Shown: positions 54,479 through 63,410, counted from the first letter of the stretch. The stretch: DNA of 64,000 nucleotides from an uncultured Hyphomonas sp. (GCF_963678875.1 NZ_OY787456.1:434001-498000); one strand, 5' to 3'. Numbers and translations: made by a program. The notes: generated by a model from the letters alone, not told the origin.

Positions 54479-54808
54479 CCAAAAAGCGCCCTCTCGAAAC
54501 TCTCCGCTCTGGCCCAGGAAAACCGGCTGGCCGTGTTCCGTCTTCTGGTGAAGGCCGGGCATGACGGCCTGCCGGCCGGGGAAATCGCTGCCGCGCTCGA
54601 CGTGCCGCCAAACACGCTGTCGGCGCAGCTCAACATTCTCTCGAATGCGGGCCTTGTCGAAGGGAAGCGCCACGGGCGTTCCATTATCTACACCGCAAAT
54701 TATGACGCCATCAGCGGGCTGATCGTCTTCCTGATGGAAGATTGCTGCCAGGGCCGCGAGGAAGTCTGCAGCCCTATCATGGCTGCGGCGCAGTCTGCCT
54801 GCTGCTGA
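54473..54808 (+). CDS. arsR: ArsR-family arsenic-responsive repressor
   Basis: A 111-residue winged-helix repressor: LDVPPNTLSAQLNILSNAGL is the recognition region and EGKRHGRSIIYTA the wing. It lacks the CxC in the recognition helix of E. coli ArsR; instead Cys91, Cys92 and Cys99 (EDCCQGREEVC) near the C terminus resemble the As(III) site of Acidithiobacillus-type ArsR, plus Cys110-111. It begins an ars operon and has a near-perfect operator at its promoter. Confidence 0.93.
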   Translation: MEPKSALSKLSALAQENRLAVFRLLVKAGHDGLPAGEIAAALDVPPNTLSAQLNILSNAGLVEGKRHGRSIIYTANYDAISGLIVFLMEDCCQGREEVCSPIMAAAQSACC

Positions 54809-54831
54809 GATCTCACCGAAAAGGAAACCTC

Positions 54832-55320
54832 ATGAAACGCCTGCACGTACACATCGCGGTGGACGACCTTCAGCGCTCCATCGACTTCTACTCGACCCTG
54901 TTCGATGCGCCGCCCAGCGTCCGGAAGGATGATTACGCGAAATGGATGCTGGACGATCCGCGCGTGAACCTCGCCATCAGTGCGCGCGGCGCAGCGCCAG
55001 GCGTCGAGCATCTTGGCATTCAGGCGGAAGACTCAGGCGAACTCGCAGACGTCTATGATCGCCTGAAGCGCGCCGATGCGCCGGTCCTCGAAGAAGGGGA
55101 GACGGTCTGCTGCTACGCCCAGTCAGAGAAGAGCTGGATTTCAGACCCGGCGGGCGTGCCGTGGGAAGTGTTCCACACAACGGGCGACAGCGCCGTCTAT
55201 GGCGGTGGCCCGGAGCTGAATGACGGGCGCCTCGCCTCGACGCCGACCGGGATGGCCGTCGGCGGCGCCTGTTGTGCGCCCGCCATTGCGGAACCGAAAA
55301 GCACCGGCTGCTGCGGTTAA
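54832..55320 (+). CDS. arsI: ArsI-like C-As lyase / cadmium-induced-type glyoxalase-fold protein
   Basis: A 162-residue vicinal-oxygen-chelate protein: LHVHIAVDDLQRSIDFYSTL (metal-binding His), GVEHLGIQ (His60) and PWEVFHT (Glu112). The vicinal Cys93-Cys94 in EGETVCCYAQSEKSW correspond to the As-binding Cys pair of ArsI dioxygenases, which demethylate trivalent methylarsenite to As(III). A Cys-rich C terminus (GGACCAP, TGCCG) adds As-binding capacity. Start at ATG 54832 with AAGGAAA upstream. It lies between arsR and acr3. Confidence 0.88.
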   Translation: MKRLHVHIAVDDLQRSIDFYSTLFDAPPSVRKDDYAKWMLDDPRVNLAISARGAAPGVEHLGIQAEDSGELADVYDRLKRADAPVLEEGETVCCYAQSEKSWISDPAGVPWEVFHTTGDSAVYGGGPELNDGRLASTPTGMAVGGACCAPAIAEPKSTGCCG

Positions 55321-55325
55321 GGCAG

Positions 55326-56369
55326 ATGGGGTCGTTTGAGAAATACCTCTCGGTCTGGGTCGGCCTTTGCATCCTTGCGGGGATCGGCCTGGGATCGGTG
55401 GCCCCCGGCGCGTTCTCCGCGCTGGCGGCCCTTGAATATGCGAACGTGAACTTCGCCGTCGCGGTCCTCATCTGGGCGATGGTCTGGCCCATGATGATCG
55501 GGATCGATTTCTCGGCCATGCGCCGGGTGGGAGAGCGCCCGAAGGGCCTTATCATCACGCTGGTGGTGAACTGGCTGATCAAGCCCTTCACCATGGCATT
55601 GCTGGGCGTGCTGTTCTTCCGCCATGTGTTCGCTGGCCTGATCCCGGCTGCCGATGCCGAAGGCTATCTTGCGGGCCTGATCCTTCTGGGGGCTGCCCCT
55701 TGCACGGCCATGGTGTTCGTCTGGTCCCAGCTCACCCGCGGGGACCCGAACTACACACTGGTGCAGGTGAGCGTGAACGATGCAGTCATGGTGTTCGCCT
55801 TCGCCCCGATTGTCGCCGTTCTGCTGGGCGTGACGGAAATCAGCGTGCCGTGGGAAACGCTGCTCCTCTCGGTGGCGCTCTATGTGGTCATTCCGCTCAT
55901 TGCGGGCGTGCTGGCGCGCAATGCGCTGTCCCGGCAGGGCGGGGAAGACGCGGTGACCGGCTTCACCCACCGGATCAAGCCGCTCTCCGTGATCGGATTG
56001 CTGGCGACAGTCGTCCTGTTGTTCGGGTTCCAGAGCGGGACGATCCTGGCGCAGCCTGCGGTCATTGCGTTGATTGCCGTGCCGATCCTGATCCAGTCCT
56101 ATGGCATCTTCGCGCTGGCCTATGCGGCGGCGTGGGCGTGGAAAGTGCCGCACCGGATCGCGGCGCCGTGCGCGCTGATCGGTACGTCCAATTTCTTCGA
56201 ACTGGCCGTCGCCGTCGCGATCAGCCTGTTCGGCCTGAACTCCGGTGCGGCGCTGGCCACCGTTGTCGGCGTGCTGGTCGAAGTGCCGGTGATGCTGTCG
56301 CTCGTCGCTTTCGCCAACCGGACGCGATCTGCTTTCGTGACTGCAGAAGAAGAGGCCGCCGCGCCATGA
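55326..56369 (+). CDS. acr3: Arsenite efflux transporter Acr3
   Basis: A 347-residue membrane protein with ten helices of the Acr3 (BASS-like) family. The signature GAAPCTAMVFVWSQLTRGD (with the essential Cys) and NYTLVQVSVND are present, as is GTSNFFELAVAVAISLFG. Exports As(III). Start at ATG 55326, 5 bases after arsI; the frame is open from 55272 but those codons overlap arsI. Its stop overlaps the arsC start (ATGA). Confidence 0.95.
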   Translation: MGSFEKYLSVWVGLCILAGIGLGSVAPGAFSALAALEYANVNFAVAVLIWAMVWPMMIGIDFSAMRRVGERPKGLIITLVVNWLIKPFTMALLGVLFFRHVFAGLIPAADAEGYLAGLILLGAAPCTAMVFVWSQLTRGDPNYTLVQVSVNDAVMVFAFAPIVAVLLGVTEISVPWETLLLSVALYVVIPLIAGVLARNALSRQGGEDAVTGFTHRIKPLSVIGLLATVVLLFGFQSGTILAQPAVIALIAVPILIQSYGIFALAYAAAWAWKVPHRIAAPCALIGTSNFFELAVAVAISLFGLNSGAALATVVGVLVEVPVMLSLVAFANRTRSAFVTAEEEAAAP

Positions 56370-56785
56370 TCGTCATTCACCACAATCCCGACTGCGGAAC
56401 GTCCCGGAATGTCCTCGCCATTATCGAGGCGAGCGGCGAGACACCCACCGTGATCGAATATCTGAAGGAGGGCTGGACGCGGCCGCAACTGCTCGGCCTG
56501 TTCGCGGCGGCTGGCCTGACACCGCGCACGGCGCTGCGGGAAACAAAATCCCCTGCGAAAGAGCTGGGCCTGCTGGAGCCCGGCGTCAGCGATGAAGCGA
56601 TCTTCGAGGCGATGCTGGAACACCCGGTCCTCGTGAACCGGCCGATCGTGTGCAGCCCGAAGGGCGTGCGCCTTTGCCGGCCGAGCGAGGCGGTGCTGGA
56701 CCTGTTGGAAACATTGCCGCCGGGGCCATTCTACAAGGAAGACGGCGAACTTCTGGTCGATGAAAACGGCCAGCGCGTGGGCTGA
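56366..56785 (+). CDS. arsC: Arsenate reductase ArsC (glutaredoxin-coupled)
   Basis: Reduces As(V) to As(III), the substrate of Acr3. The 139-residue protein has IHHNPDCGTSRNVL with the catalytic Cys10, the ETKSPAKELGL region and HPVLVNRPIVCSPKGVRLCRP (the Arg sites of the ArsC/Spx fold). Last gene of the operon, starting within the acr3 stop. Confidence 0.95.
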   Translation: MIVIHHNPDCGTSRNVLAIIEASGETPTVIEYLKEGWTRPQLLGLFAAAGLTPRTALRETKSPAKELGLLEPGVSDEAIFEAMLEHPVLVNRPIVCSPKGVRLCRPSEAVLDLLETLPPGPFYKEDGELLVDENGQRVG

Positions 56786-56788
56786 GGC

Positions 56789-57478
56789 CTAGTCGATTTC
56801 CAGCCGTTCGATCGGCCCGCCGGCGTCTGACTGCAGGCGCAGCGCTTCGCGGACCTGTCCGCGCAGGACGAGCGTGTTGATGTCTTCCGGGTCGGCTTCC
56901 ATCGCGGCGGTCACGTCCAGCATCGCCTTGTCCGGATCGCCCTTGGCGAGCCAGGCAGCGCCGCGCATCTGATATGCTTCGCCATGATCCGGCACGCGCT
57001 TGAGGACGGCGTCGAGATCTTCGATCGCCTCGTCATAGTCCTCCAGAAACATGTGTGCGGAGGCCCGGTCCAGCAGCAGTTCCGGCGCATCTGGCGCGAT
57101 CTTCAGGGCGCCGTTAAAGGCCTGCAGGGCGGAGTCCGGGTCTTCGGCCTCGATCCAGGCATTCCCGGCCTGCGAGAGGTAAGCCGCGCGCTGCTCCAGC
57201 GTGCCGCCATCCGTTGAATTTGCGAGGTTTTTCAGACGCTCCGCGCCTTCTGCCTGATGGCCGAGGGCGATCAGCGCCATGGCCGTGCACTGGCGCGCGC
57301 CGGGACGGTTGCCCTGGTAGAGCCAGGCGAGGCCGTCTTCATAGGCGTCTTCCGGATCGGTCTCGATCTTGGTGAGGCAGACCTCCAGCCGGGCCTGTTC
57401 CCCGGCGGCGATACGTTCGCCTGTCGCCGTTGTCTGCAGCAGGGCGAGCGAGACGGCGGCCGCGGTGAGAAGGGGCAT
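56789..57478 (-). CDS. TPR-repeat periplasmic protein, function unknown
   Basis: A 229-residue protein with a weak signal peptide (MPLLTAAAVSLALLQTTATG) and about four TPR motifs (such as PDAPELLLDRASAHMFLEDY and PDHGEAYQMRGAAWLAKGDP). TPRs bind partner proteins; no partner is evident. It is convergent with arsC (3 bases apart) and divergent from the SDR gene. Confidence 0.75.
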   Translation of the reverse strand: MPLLTAAAVSLALLQTTATGERIAAGEQARLEVCLTKIETDPEDAYEDGLAWLYQGNRPGARQCTAMALIALGHQAEGAERLKNLANSTDGGTLEQRAAYLSQAGNAWIEAEDPDSALQAFNGALKIAPDAPELLLDRASAHMFLEDYDEAIEDLDAVLKRVPDHGEAYQMRGAAWLAKGDPDKAMLDVTAAMEADPEDINTLVLRGQVREALRLQSDAGGPIERLEID

Positions 57479-57539
57479 GGATCGGACACTCCGGAACCTG
57501 TAACAAACCCCATAGATACAATGGGATCAGCGCACGCAA

Positions 57540-58436
57540 ATGACAGTTCAGCCATCTCTGCTTTTTGTCGCCGGGCTTGGCTATAGTGCCACACATCTGG
57601 CGCGGATCTGGCCGGGCCCGGTGGCCGGCACGGTGCGCAGCGAGGCCAAGGCCGAGGCCTTGCGGGCGCGCGGCATCGACGCCCGCGTCTGGGATGGCGA
57701 GAGCCCGCTTGAGCTGCCCGCCAGCGCATGCCTTCTCGTGACGATCCCGCCCGATGCGCATGGCTGCCCCGTGCTGCGCCATGTGCATACCGGACCAGGC
57801 CATGATCATGCCGGACCGGATCATGACGATACCGGACTATGCCATGATCTCAGCGTCACTTATTTGTCCACAACAGGTGTCTATGGCGACCTTGCGGGCG
57901 GCTGGGCCTTCGAGTGGAGCGAGACCCATCCGCAGAGCCGCCGCGCGGCCGCCCGCGCCCTCGCCGAGCGCCAGTGGCGCGAAGCCACAAACGGCCGCGC
58001 GAACATTGTGCGCCTGCCGGGCATCTACGGCCCCGGCCGCTCCGCCTTCGACCGGCTGCGGGCGGGTACGGCCCGGCGCATCGTGAAGCCGGGGCAGGTG
58101 TTCAGCCGCGTGCATGTGGATGACATTGCCAGCGGCCTGCTGGCCCTGCACCAGCGCCCGGAGGCCGCCGCGCGGGCAGGGGGCGTGTTCCACCTCTGCG
58201 ACGACGAACCCGCCCCGCCGCAGGAAGTGATCGCTCACGCCGCCGAACTGCTCGGCATGGACCCGCCGCTGGAAATTCCGATTGAAGACGCAGGCCTCAG
58301 CGCAATGGCCCTCAGTTTCTATGCCGAGTGCAAACGCATCTCCAACGCCCGCACCAAGGCCGCCCTGAACTGGCGCCCGAACCACCCCACCTACCGCGAA
58401 GGCCTCGCCGCGATTCTGGCGGGGGAGGAGAACTAG
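57540..58436 (+). CDS. NAD-dependent epimerase / SDR-family protein (YeeZ-like) with internal repeat
   Basis: A 298-residue Rossmann-fold protein. LLFVAGLGYSATHLARIWPG begins the nucleotide-binding site (GxGYxxxxL, degenerate), STTGVYGDLAGGW and RLPGIYGPGRSAFDRL are typical of atypical SDR epimerases and SRVHVDDIASGLLAL closes the fold. An insert at residues 83-103 consists of three 7-residue units (HTGPGHD, HAGPDHD, DTGLCHD) rich in His and Asp, in the loop before the STTGVYG strand. It is encoded by a 3 x 21-base tandem repeat. Reaction unknown. Confidence 0.8.
   Translation: MTVQPSLLFVAGLGYSATHLARIWPGPVAGTVRSEAKAEALRARGIDARVWDGESPLELPASACLLVTIPPDAHGCPVLRHVHTGPGHDHAGPDHDDTGLCHDLSVTYLSTTGVYGDLAGGWAFEWSETHPQSRRAAARALAERQWREATNGRANIVRLPGIYGPGRSAFDRLRAGTARRIVKPGQVFSRVHVDDIASGLLALHQRPEAAARAGGVFHLCDDEPAPPQEVIAHAAELLGMDPPLEIPIEDAGLSAMALSFYAECKRISNARTKAALNWRPNHPTYREGLAAILAGEEN
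57786..57848 (+). repeat. Tandem repeat, three 21-base units, in frame in the SDR gene
   Basis: CATACCGGACCAGGCCATGAT, shown here by its ends CATACCGG and CCATGAT, is followed by two variants of equal length. All keep A/T-CCGGA in the first third and CATGA near the end. Being a multiple of three, copy changes would keep the frame. Confidence 0.8.
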
Positions 58437-59021
58437 TCAGGCAGCGGACGGTTCAGCCGCCGTCATCTTTGCCCGTGCGGCGCGCCATTCCATCAGACCC
58501 ACGACGCACATGGCGAGGAAGATGCCGTAGAGCCCGGCGGTCAGCCACAGGCCTTTCACCGCATAGAGCGGGATGTAGATCAGGTCCGCCACGATCCAGA
58601 GCCACCAGTTCGCGATCCATTTACGCGACAGCATGAACTGCGCCACGAGGCTGAGCGCCGTGGTGATCGCATCCCATCCTGCGACAGTGGAGTCCGTGTA
58701 GCGGTGAAGGCCAAACTGGATCGCCGCCCAGATGATGCCCACGGCGGCAAGGCAGGCGAGGAATTGCGGCAGGGTCGGATTGTGCACTTTCAATGCGGTG
58801 TGGTCTTCGCCTCCGCGCAGCCACGAATACCAGCCATAGAGCGCCAGCCCGAAATAGACCACCTGCAGCCCGGCATCGGCATAGAGGCCCGCACCAGTGA
58901 ACAGCACAAAGAAGAAAATATAGTTCGCGATCCCGACCGGGAAATTCCAGATACTCCGCTTCACGACCAGCCAGACGCAAAGCGCGCCGGTCACGAAGCC
59001 CGCGAGTTCAGTCCAGGTCAT
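58437..59021 (-). CDS. pnuC: PnuC-family nicotinamide riboside (or related vitamin) transporter
   Basis: A 194-residue membrane protein with seven hydrophobic segments. WNFPVGIANYIFFFVLFTGA, YADAGLQVVYFGLALYGWYSW (with the conserved Tyr-Gly-Trp-Tyr-x-Trp) and the C-terminal WIANWWLWIVADLIYIPLY are PnuC hallmarks. The family carries nicotinamide riboside; PnuT-type members carry thiamine. It abuts the SDR gene end to end (convergent). The TonB-dependent receptor at 60376 could be a past neighbour now separated by the PIN gene. Confidence 0.9.
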   Translation of the reverse strand: MTWTELAGFVTGALCVWLVVKRSIWNFPVGIANYIFFFVLFTGAGLYADAGLQVVYFGLALYGWYSWLRGGEDHTALKVHNPTLPQFLACLAAVGIIWAAIQFGLHRYTDSTVAGWDAITTALSLVAQFMLSRKWIANWWLWIVADLIYIPLYAVKGLWLTAGLYGIFLAMCVVGLMEWRAARAKMTAAEPSAA

Positions 59022-59134
59022 GTGTGCAGTCTATCCACCTCTGCTTGCGCCACAGGTTGGGACTCCATACTCTCGCAGCGAGCGTGCATTCGAATCTAAT
59101 TTCCATTTTCATCAAGACACTCTGAGTAATAGCG

Positions 59135-60181
59135 ATGTCAACAAAGCCCTCACCTTTATTCTTCGTTTTCGTGGATACTCAGGTCTATCGGAAGGAGCGT
59201 CTCAACAGGCAGAGCTCAAATATTCAATCGCTCCGAAGACGAGTCTACTCAGGTTCTGTGCGGGTGCTTTCAACATCGGTCCTCCGAAGGGAGTTGGCTG
59301 CGCAAGCGCTCACGATTCAGAATGAATTTATTCAGGCTACCAGAAAGGCTGTCGCAAATTCGGGCGTAGCAGAACTTTCTGGAGACGCGCGTATAGGAAC
59401 GTTGCTGGATTTGGAAAAGAACCAAATCAACAGCACCAAGATAAAGCAATCTGCAGATAGACTACTCTCTTATTTGCAAGCAGACGAAGTGGATATTCCA
59501 GATGACGGGTTATCTACAATCTTTGATTGGTACTTCGCCGGGCTGCCTCCGTTTGGTGCTAAGGGTAAGAAGTCCGAATTCCCAGATGCAGCAAACAAGT
59601 TGGCGCTTCTTCATTATGCAAGAAGCAATCACGTTACAGTCTCAATTGTGTCTGGTGATGAAGATTGGAAAAAGACTTGTGAAAAGCAAGAAGAGTTCGA
59701 CCATTATGATCGACTTGAAATGTTTCTGGATGAAGCTGTTCGGTCGGAATTTGTATCAAGAGAGTTTTGGTCGGATGAGGAAATTCTAACCAGCCTGACC
59801 CCGCATTTGAAAGAGATAACGAACGCTCTGCAGCGGGAGATGATGCGTTCTAGTAGAGTGAATCTTGGTGACGGGCAGATGGATTCCCTCTCAATCCAAG
59901 CTCTGGATCTACAAGATATTCTTATTACGGATATTTGGGAAAAAGGTGATAGTTTTAAGTGCTTAGGTGAGCTGACGTTTGAGGCAGAAGTTGAGGCGCA
60001 ATTTAGTCTCGACGATCCTGAGCTCGCAAATATTCTCGAAGAAGAATATTTCGGTTCGATAGTGCGTACGGCGGAGATACGGTTTCAATTGGATGGTTTA
60101 GACCCAAGGAAGATCTCGAATATTCAACTCCAGCTTACCGACAGTTTGGATTTTCATGTGCCCTTAAGATACACAGGTTGA
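59135..60181 (+). CDS. PIN-domain protein (DUF4935-like), possible defence RNase
   Basis: A 348-residue protein. The N-terminal half is a PIN nuclease-like domain: FFVFVDTQVYRKERL with Asp14, the SEFPDAANKLALLHYA region and VSIVSGDEDWKKTC, supplying four acidic sites typical of PIN/DUF4935. The C-terminal half is an unassigned acidic domain. It is markedly AT-richer than its neighbours and stands alone between pnuC and a TonB receptor gene, so probably acquired. PIN domains are RNases in toxin-antitoxin and abortive infection systems. No antitoxin gene is adjacent. Confidence 0.75.
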   Translation: MSTKPSPLFFVFVDTQVYRKERLNRQSSNIQSLRRRVYSGSVRVLSTSVLRRELAAQALTIQNEFIQATRKAVANSGVAELSGDARIGTLLDLEKNQINSTKIKQSADRLLSYLQADEVDIPDDGLSTIFDWYFAGLPPFGAKGKKSEFPDAANKLALLHYARSNHVTVSIVSGDEDWKKTCEKQEEFDHYDRLEMFLDEAVRSEFVSREFWSDEEILTSLTPHLKEITNALQREMMRSSRVNLGDGQMDSLSIQALDLQDILITDIWEKGDSFKCLGELTFEAEVEAQFSLDDPELANILEEEYFGSIVRTAEIRFQLDGLDPRKISNIQLQLTDSLDFHVPLRYTG

Positions 60182-60212
60182 GACGAGGCTCTTTTCTTGG
60201 AAAGTTGAATAA

Positions 60213-60230
60213 TCCCGCTTTAGAGCGGGA
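60213..60230 (+). terminator. Hairpin after the PIN gene
   Basis: TCCCGCT (60213-60219) pairs with AGCGGGA (60224-60230) around TTAG. A TTTTT run comes only at 60242-60246, so termination may be weak. Confidence 0.45.
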
Positions 60231-60375
60231 CTAGGGTAGCGGTTTTTCTGCAGTTGTCTTTTTCAGATCACTATCTCCACTGTGGCCAATTTGCAACTCG
60301 CTCGCACTTGCATTCTCATTCGCTCCCCAATAAACACCCGCGACTTGTATAGAAAATAAGCGGAGCGAGGGCAGC

Positions 60376-62628
60376 GTGAACCGTTACAAGAGCAGTTTCC
60401 TGATGGCATCGGCGGCGATGCTGGCACTTTCGGCCGGGGCAGAGGCACCGGAAGCGGCAGACGGGGACGATCCCTATCGCCTGTTGTCGACGATTGTCGT
60501 GACCGGCTCGTCCGAGGCGGCGCTGGAAGTGGCGGGCTCGGTCTCGTTCCTGACGGATGCCGACCTGTCGGTGCAGGCGCAGAGCGACGTGCTGCGCATC
60601 CTGCGCGCCGTGCCGGGCGTGAACATCCAGGAAGAAGACGGCTATGGCCTGCGCCCGAATATCGGCCTGCGCGGCTCGGGCTCTGACCGGTCCTCCCGCG
60701 TGGCGCTGATGGAAGACGGCGTGCCGATCTCGCCGGCGCCCTATGCCTCCCCATCGGCCTATTACTTCCCGACCATCGCCCGGATGAGCGCCATCGAGGC
60801 GACCAAGGGCCCGGCGGCGATCCTTTACGGCCCGCGCACGACGGGCGGGGCGATCAACATGTTCTCGACGCCGGTGCCGGATGCCCCGTCTGGCCACGGA
60901 CAGGTGATGTTCGGCACGAATGACCGCCAGCGCGCGCACCTCTGGCTGGGCGGCAAGACAGACGCCGCGGCAGGCTGGCAGCTGGGCGGCCTCGTCGAAG
61001 TGTTCACCGACGAGACGGACGGTTTCAAGCGGCTGGACAATGGCGGGCCGACCGGCTTCGACGCGGACGACCTTGTCGTGAAGCTCGGTGCGTACAAGAC
61101 AGAAGGGGCCATGCCGCAGAGCGTGGAGCTGAAATACCAGACGCGGGAAGAGGTTTCGAACGAGACTTATCTGGGCCTGACGCTGGACGATTTCCGCGCA
61201 GACCCGTTCCGGCGCTATGATGCGAGCACGGATGATGTGTTCAACGGCGAGAATGAGCTGTTCCAGCTGACCCACCGGATCGACCTGTCGCCGGAGCTCA
61301 GCCTGACGACGATTGCCTATCATCACGATTTCGCCCGCAACTGGTACAAGCTGCAGGGCATCAATGCGGATGGCACCGGCGCGAGCGGGGATACGTCAAT
61401 CTCCAGCGTGCTGGCCGATCCGGTGACCTATGCCGCCGAATATGGTCTTGCAGTCGGCACGGCGAGCCTCGACGATTCCATCGTCTACCGGGCCAACCGC
61501 CGCGCCTATTACAGCGAGGGCGTGCAGTCCGTCCTCAACTGGAAGACGGCCTTTGGCGGCATCGAGCATGACCTGACCATCGGCGCCCGCTTGCACCAGG
61601 ACGAGGAAGACCGGTTCCAGGAAGAAGACGCCTATCGCCTTGAGGGCGGGCAGCTGGTGCTGACCACGGCCGGCGCCGCGGGCAGCCAGGCCAACCGTAT
61701 CTCCTCCGGCGAGGCGCTCGCCCTGTTCGTGCAGGACAAGTTCACCATCGGGCGCCTCTCTGTCACGGGCGGTGCGCGGTTCGAGGATTACGAACTGACG
61801 CGGGAAGACTATGCCACCAGCGACCCGACCCGCGCTGCCGGGCCGACGCGCGTGCGGACCCTGTCGGACACGGTTGTCGTGCCGGGCCTCAGCGCGCTCT
61901 ATGAGGTCAGCGAGACGACGACGTTGCTGGCCGGTGTGCATCGCGGCTTCGCCATCGCCAGCCCCGGCACGACGGACGCCGATGTCGAGGAAAGCGTAAA
62001 CTGGGAGTTCGGCGGACGCTATTCGCGCGGCGAGTTCGAGCTGGAGGCGATCGCCTACTTCAACGACTATTCGAACCTGCTCGGCACGTGCACGGCCTCG
62101 TCCGGCGGCGGCTGTACGGTCGGGGACCAGTTCAATGGCGGCGAAGTCGACGTGCAGGGGCTGGAAGTCACGGCCAGCTGGGACGCAGCAGCCGTTCTGG
62201 ATACGGAGCTCTCCATCCCGGTCAGCCTCGTCTACACGCTGACTGACGCAGAGTTCCAGACCAGCTTCGAGAGCGACTATGAGCCCTGGGGCGATGTCAG
62301 TGCCGGGGATGAGCTGCCCTACATCGCAGACCAGCAGCTGACGCTCAGCGCGGGCCTCGAAACGGATCGCTGGGGCGCGAGCCTCTCCGGGAACTATGTC
62401 GCCGACTCGCGGGCGCGGGCCGGGCAGGGCAACATTCCGGAGCGCGAGCTGATTGAGGCACGCTGGGTCGCCGACATGGCCGTCTGGGTCGACCTGACCG
62501 ACCGTATCCGGGTGCGGGCCAAGGCAGAAAACCTGTTCGACGAAGTCTATGTCGCCTCGATCGATCCGGCGGGCCTTCGCCCCGGCAAGCCGTTCGAGTT
62601 CCTGATGGGGATTGAAGTGTCGTTCTGA
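60376..62628 (+). CDS. TonB-dependent outer-membrane receptor (FecA-like)
   Basis: A 750-residue outer-membrane protein: signal peptide (about residues 1-24), TonB box-like STIVVTGS, plug domain (VLRILRAVPGVNIQEEDGYG, RPNIGLRGSGSDRSSRVALM and AILYGPRTTGGAINMFSTP) and a 22-strand barrel ending in Phe (EFLMGIEVSF). It resembles iron-dicitrate receptors in the plug. The usual N-terminal signalling domain of FecA is missing. GTG start with GGAGCGAGG upstream. No clear Fur or riboswitch element seen ahead of it. Confidence 0.92.
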   Translation: MNRYKSSFLMASAAMLALSAGAEAPEAADGDDPYRLLSTIVVTGSSEAALEVAGSVSFLTDADLSVQAQSDVLRILRAVPGVNIQEEDGYGLRPNIGLRGSGSDRSSRVALMEDGVPISPAPYASPSAYYFPTIARMSAIEATKGPAAILYGPRTTGGAINMFSTPVPDAPSGHGQVMFGTNDRQRAHLWLGGKTDAAAGWQLGGLVEVFTDETDGFKRLDNGGPTGFDADDLVVKLGAYKTEGAMPQSVELKYQTREEVSNETYLGLTLDDFRADPFRRYDASTDDVFNGENELFQLTHRIDLSPELSLTTIAYHHDFARNWYKLQGINADGTGASGDTSISSVLADPVTYAAEYGLAVGTASLDDSIVYRANRRAYYSEGVQSVLNWKTAFGGIEHDLTIGARLHQDEEDRFQEEDAYRLEGGQLVLTTAGAAGSQANRISSGEALALFVQDKFTIGRLSVTGGARFEDYELTREDYATSDPTRAAGPTRVRTLSDTVVVPGLSALYEVSETTTLLAGVHRGFAIASPGTTDADVEESVNWEFGGRYSRGEFELEAIAYFNDYSNLLGTCTASSGGGCTVGDQFNGGEVDVQGLEVTASWDAAAVLDTELSIPVSLVYTLTDAEFQTSFESDYEPWGDVSAGDELPYIADQQLTLSAGLETDRWGASLSGNYVADSRARAGQGNIPERELIEARWVADMAVWVDLTDRIRVRAKAENLFDEVYVASIDPAGLRPGKPFEFLMGIEVSF

Positions 62629-62638
62629 GGCCTTCGCC

Positions 62639-63124
62639 TCAGAACACCCCCATTTTCAGTCCGGCGCCGAGTGCGGCGCCAAGCTCGCGGCACGTCTCCA
62701 GCTCTGCCTCCGGGATGGTCTTCTCCGCGAGGATCTCCTCCGGGGTCTGAGCGCTGGTGTTGACGATCAGCGGCGGCTGTACGTCACGCAGGCGCCAGCC
62801 CCTGGCGATGCGCGCGGCCTGTCGTGCAGCGCCTTCGCCGTCTGATCCGGCGCAGATCATCAGGGCATAGGGGCGCCCCTCGATCTGTCCGAGGACGGGA
62901 TAATAGCAGCGATCGAAGAATTCCTTCATCGCGCCGGAGAGCGCCGCGAGGTTTTCCGGCCCGGCGAAGAGGTAGCCATCAGCGGCCAACAGGTCCTCCG
63001 GCATGGCATCTTCTGCGCGCATCAGCACGGCGTCTGCCTCTTCCTTTGCGGCGGCAAAGGCGGCTTCGGCCATCTGGCGCGTCCCACCTGTGCGGGAATG
63101 ATAAACAATCAATAATTTGGCCAT
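62639..63124 (-). CDS. Flavodoxin-like protein
   Basis: A 161-residue flavodoxin-family protein. MAKLLIVYHSRTGGTRQMAE contains the FMN phosphate loop (HSRTGGTRQ), followed by LFAGPENLAALSGAMKEFFD and a PYALMICAGSDGEGAA strand-loop. Small FMN proteins of this kind carry electrons or reduce quinones; partner unknown. Start at ATG 63124, or at 63136 (MGGAMAK). Convergent with the TonB receptor, 10 bases away. Confidence 0.85.
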   Translation of the reverse strand: MAKLLIVYHSRTGGTRQMAEAAFAAAKEEADAVLMRAEDAMPEDLLAADGYLFAGPENLAALSGAMKEFFDRCYYPVLGQIEGRPYALMICAGSDGEGAARQAARIARGWRLRDVQPPLIVNTSAQTPEEILAEKTIPEAELETCRELGAALGAGLKMGVF

Positions 63125-63197
63125 TGCGCCGCCCATGTTAGACTTCGCCCAAGGAAAGGACACAAGAATTCTTTCCAGAACAAATTGGAGGAAAACC

Positions 63198-63410
63198 ATG
63201 GCAACCCCGACACCGGTCGAAATCGAGATCGACGGCAAGACCTATAAAGGCAGCTACAGCACCGACGGCCATCTGCTGACGACGCGCTATCGCATGCAGG
63301 CCATGACCGACGAAGTGCGCTCTACCGCGCCGGTCATTGCCGCGCGTGGGATGCTGGCCCGCCTGGTGCGGCTGGAGCATGACGATGCGGACGGTGCCGC
63401 GGCGCACTGA
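63198..63410 (+). CDS. Small conserved-type hypothetical protein
   Basis: A 70-residue soluble protein beginning MATPTPVEIEIDGKTYKGSY, which reads like a short beta-sheet, followed by an amphipathic C-terminal half. GGAGG 5-10 bases upstream of ATG 63198 supports translation. No family recognised. It is divergent from the flavodoxin gene and 84 bases before the Rieske oxygenase gene. Confidence 0.65.
   Translation: MATPTPVEIEIDGKTYKGSYSTDGHLLTTRYRMQAMTDEVRSTAPVIAARGMLARLVRLEHDDADGAAAH

Noticed and set aside
60182..60375. Fur box or thiamine riboswitch ahead of the TonB receptor
   Set aside because: Only loose TTGCA and TCGC repeats; no consensus elements.
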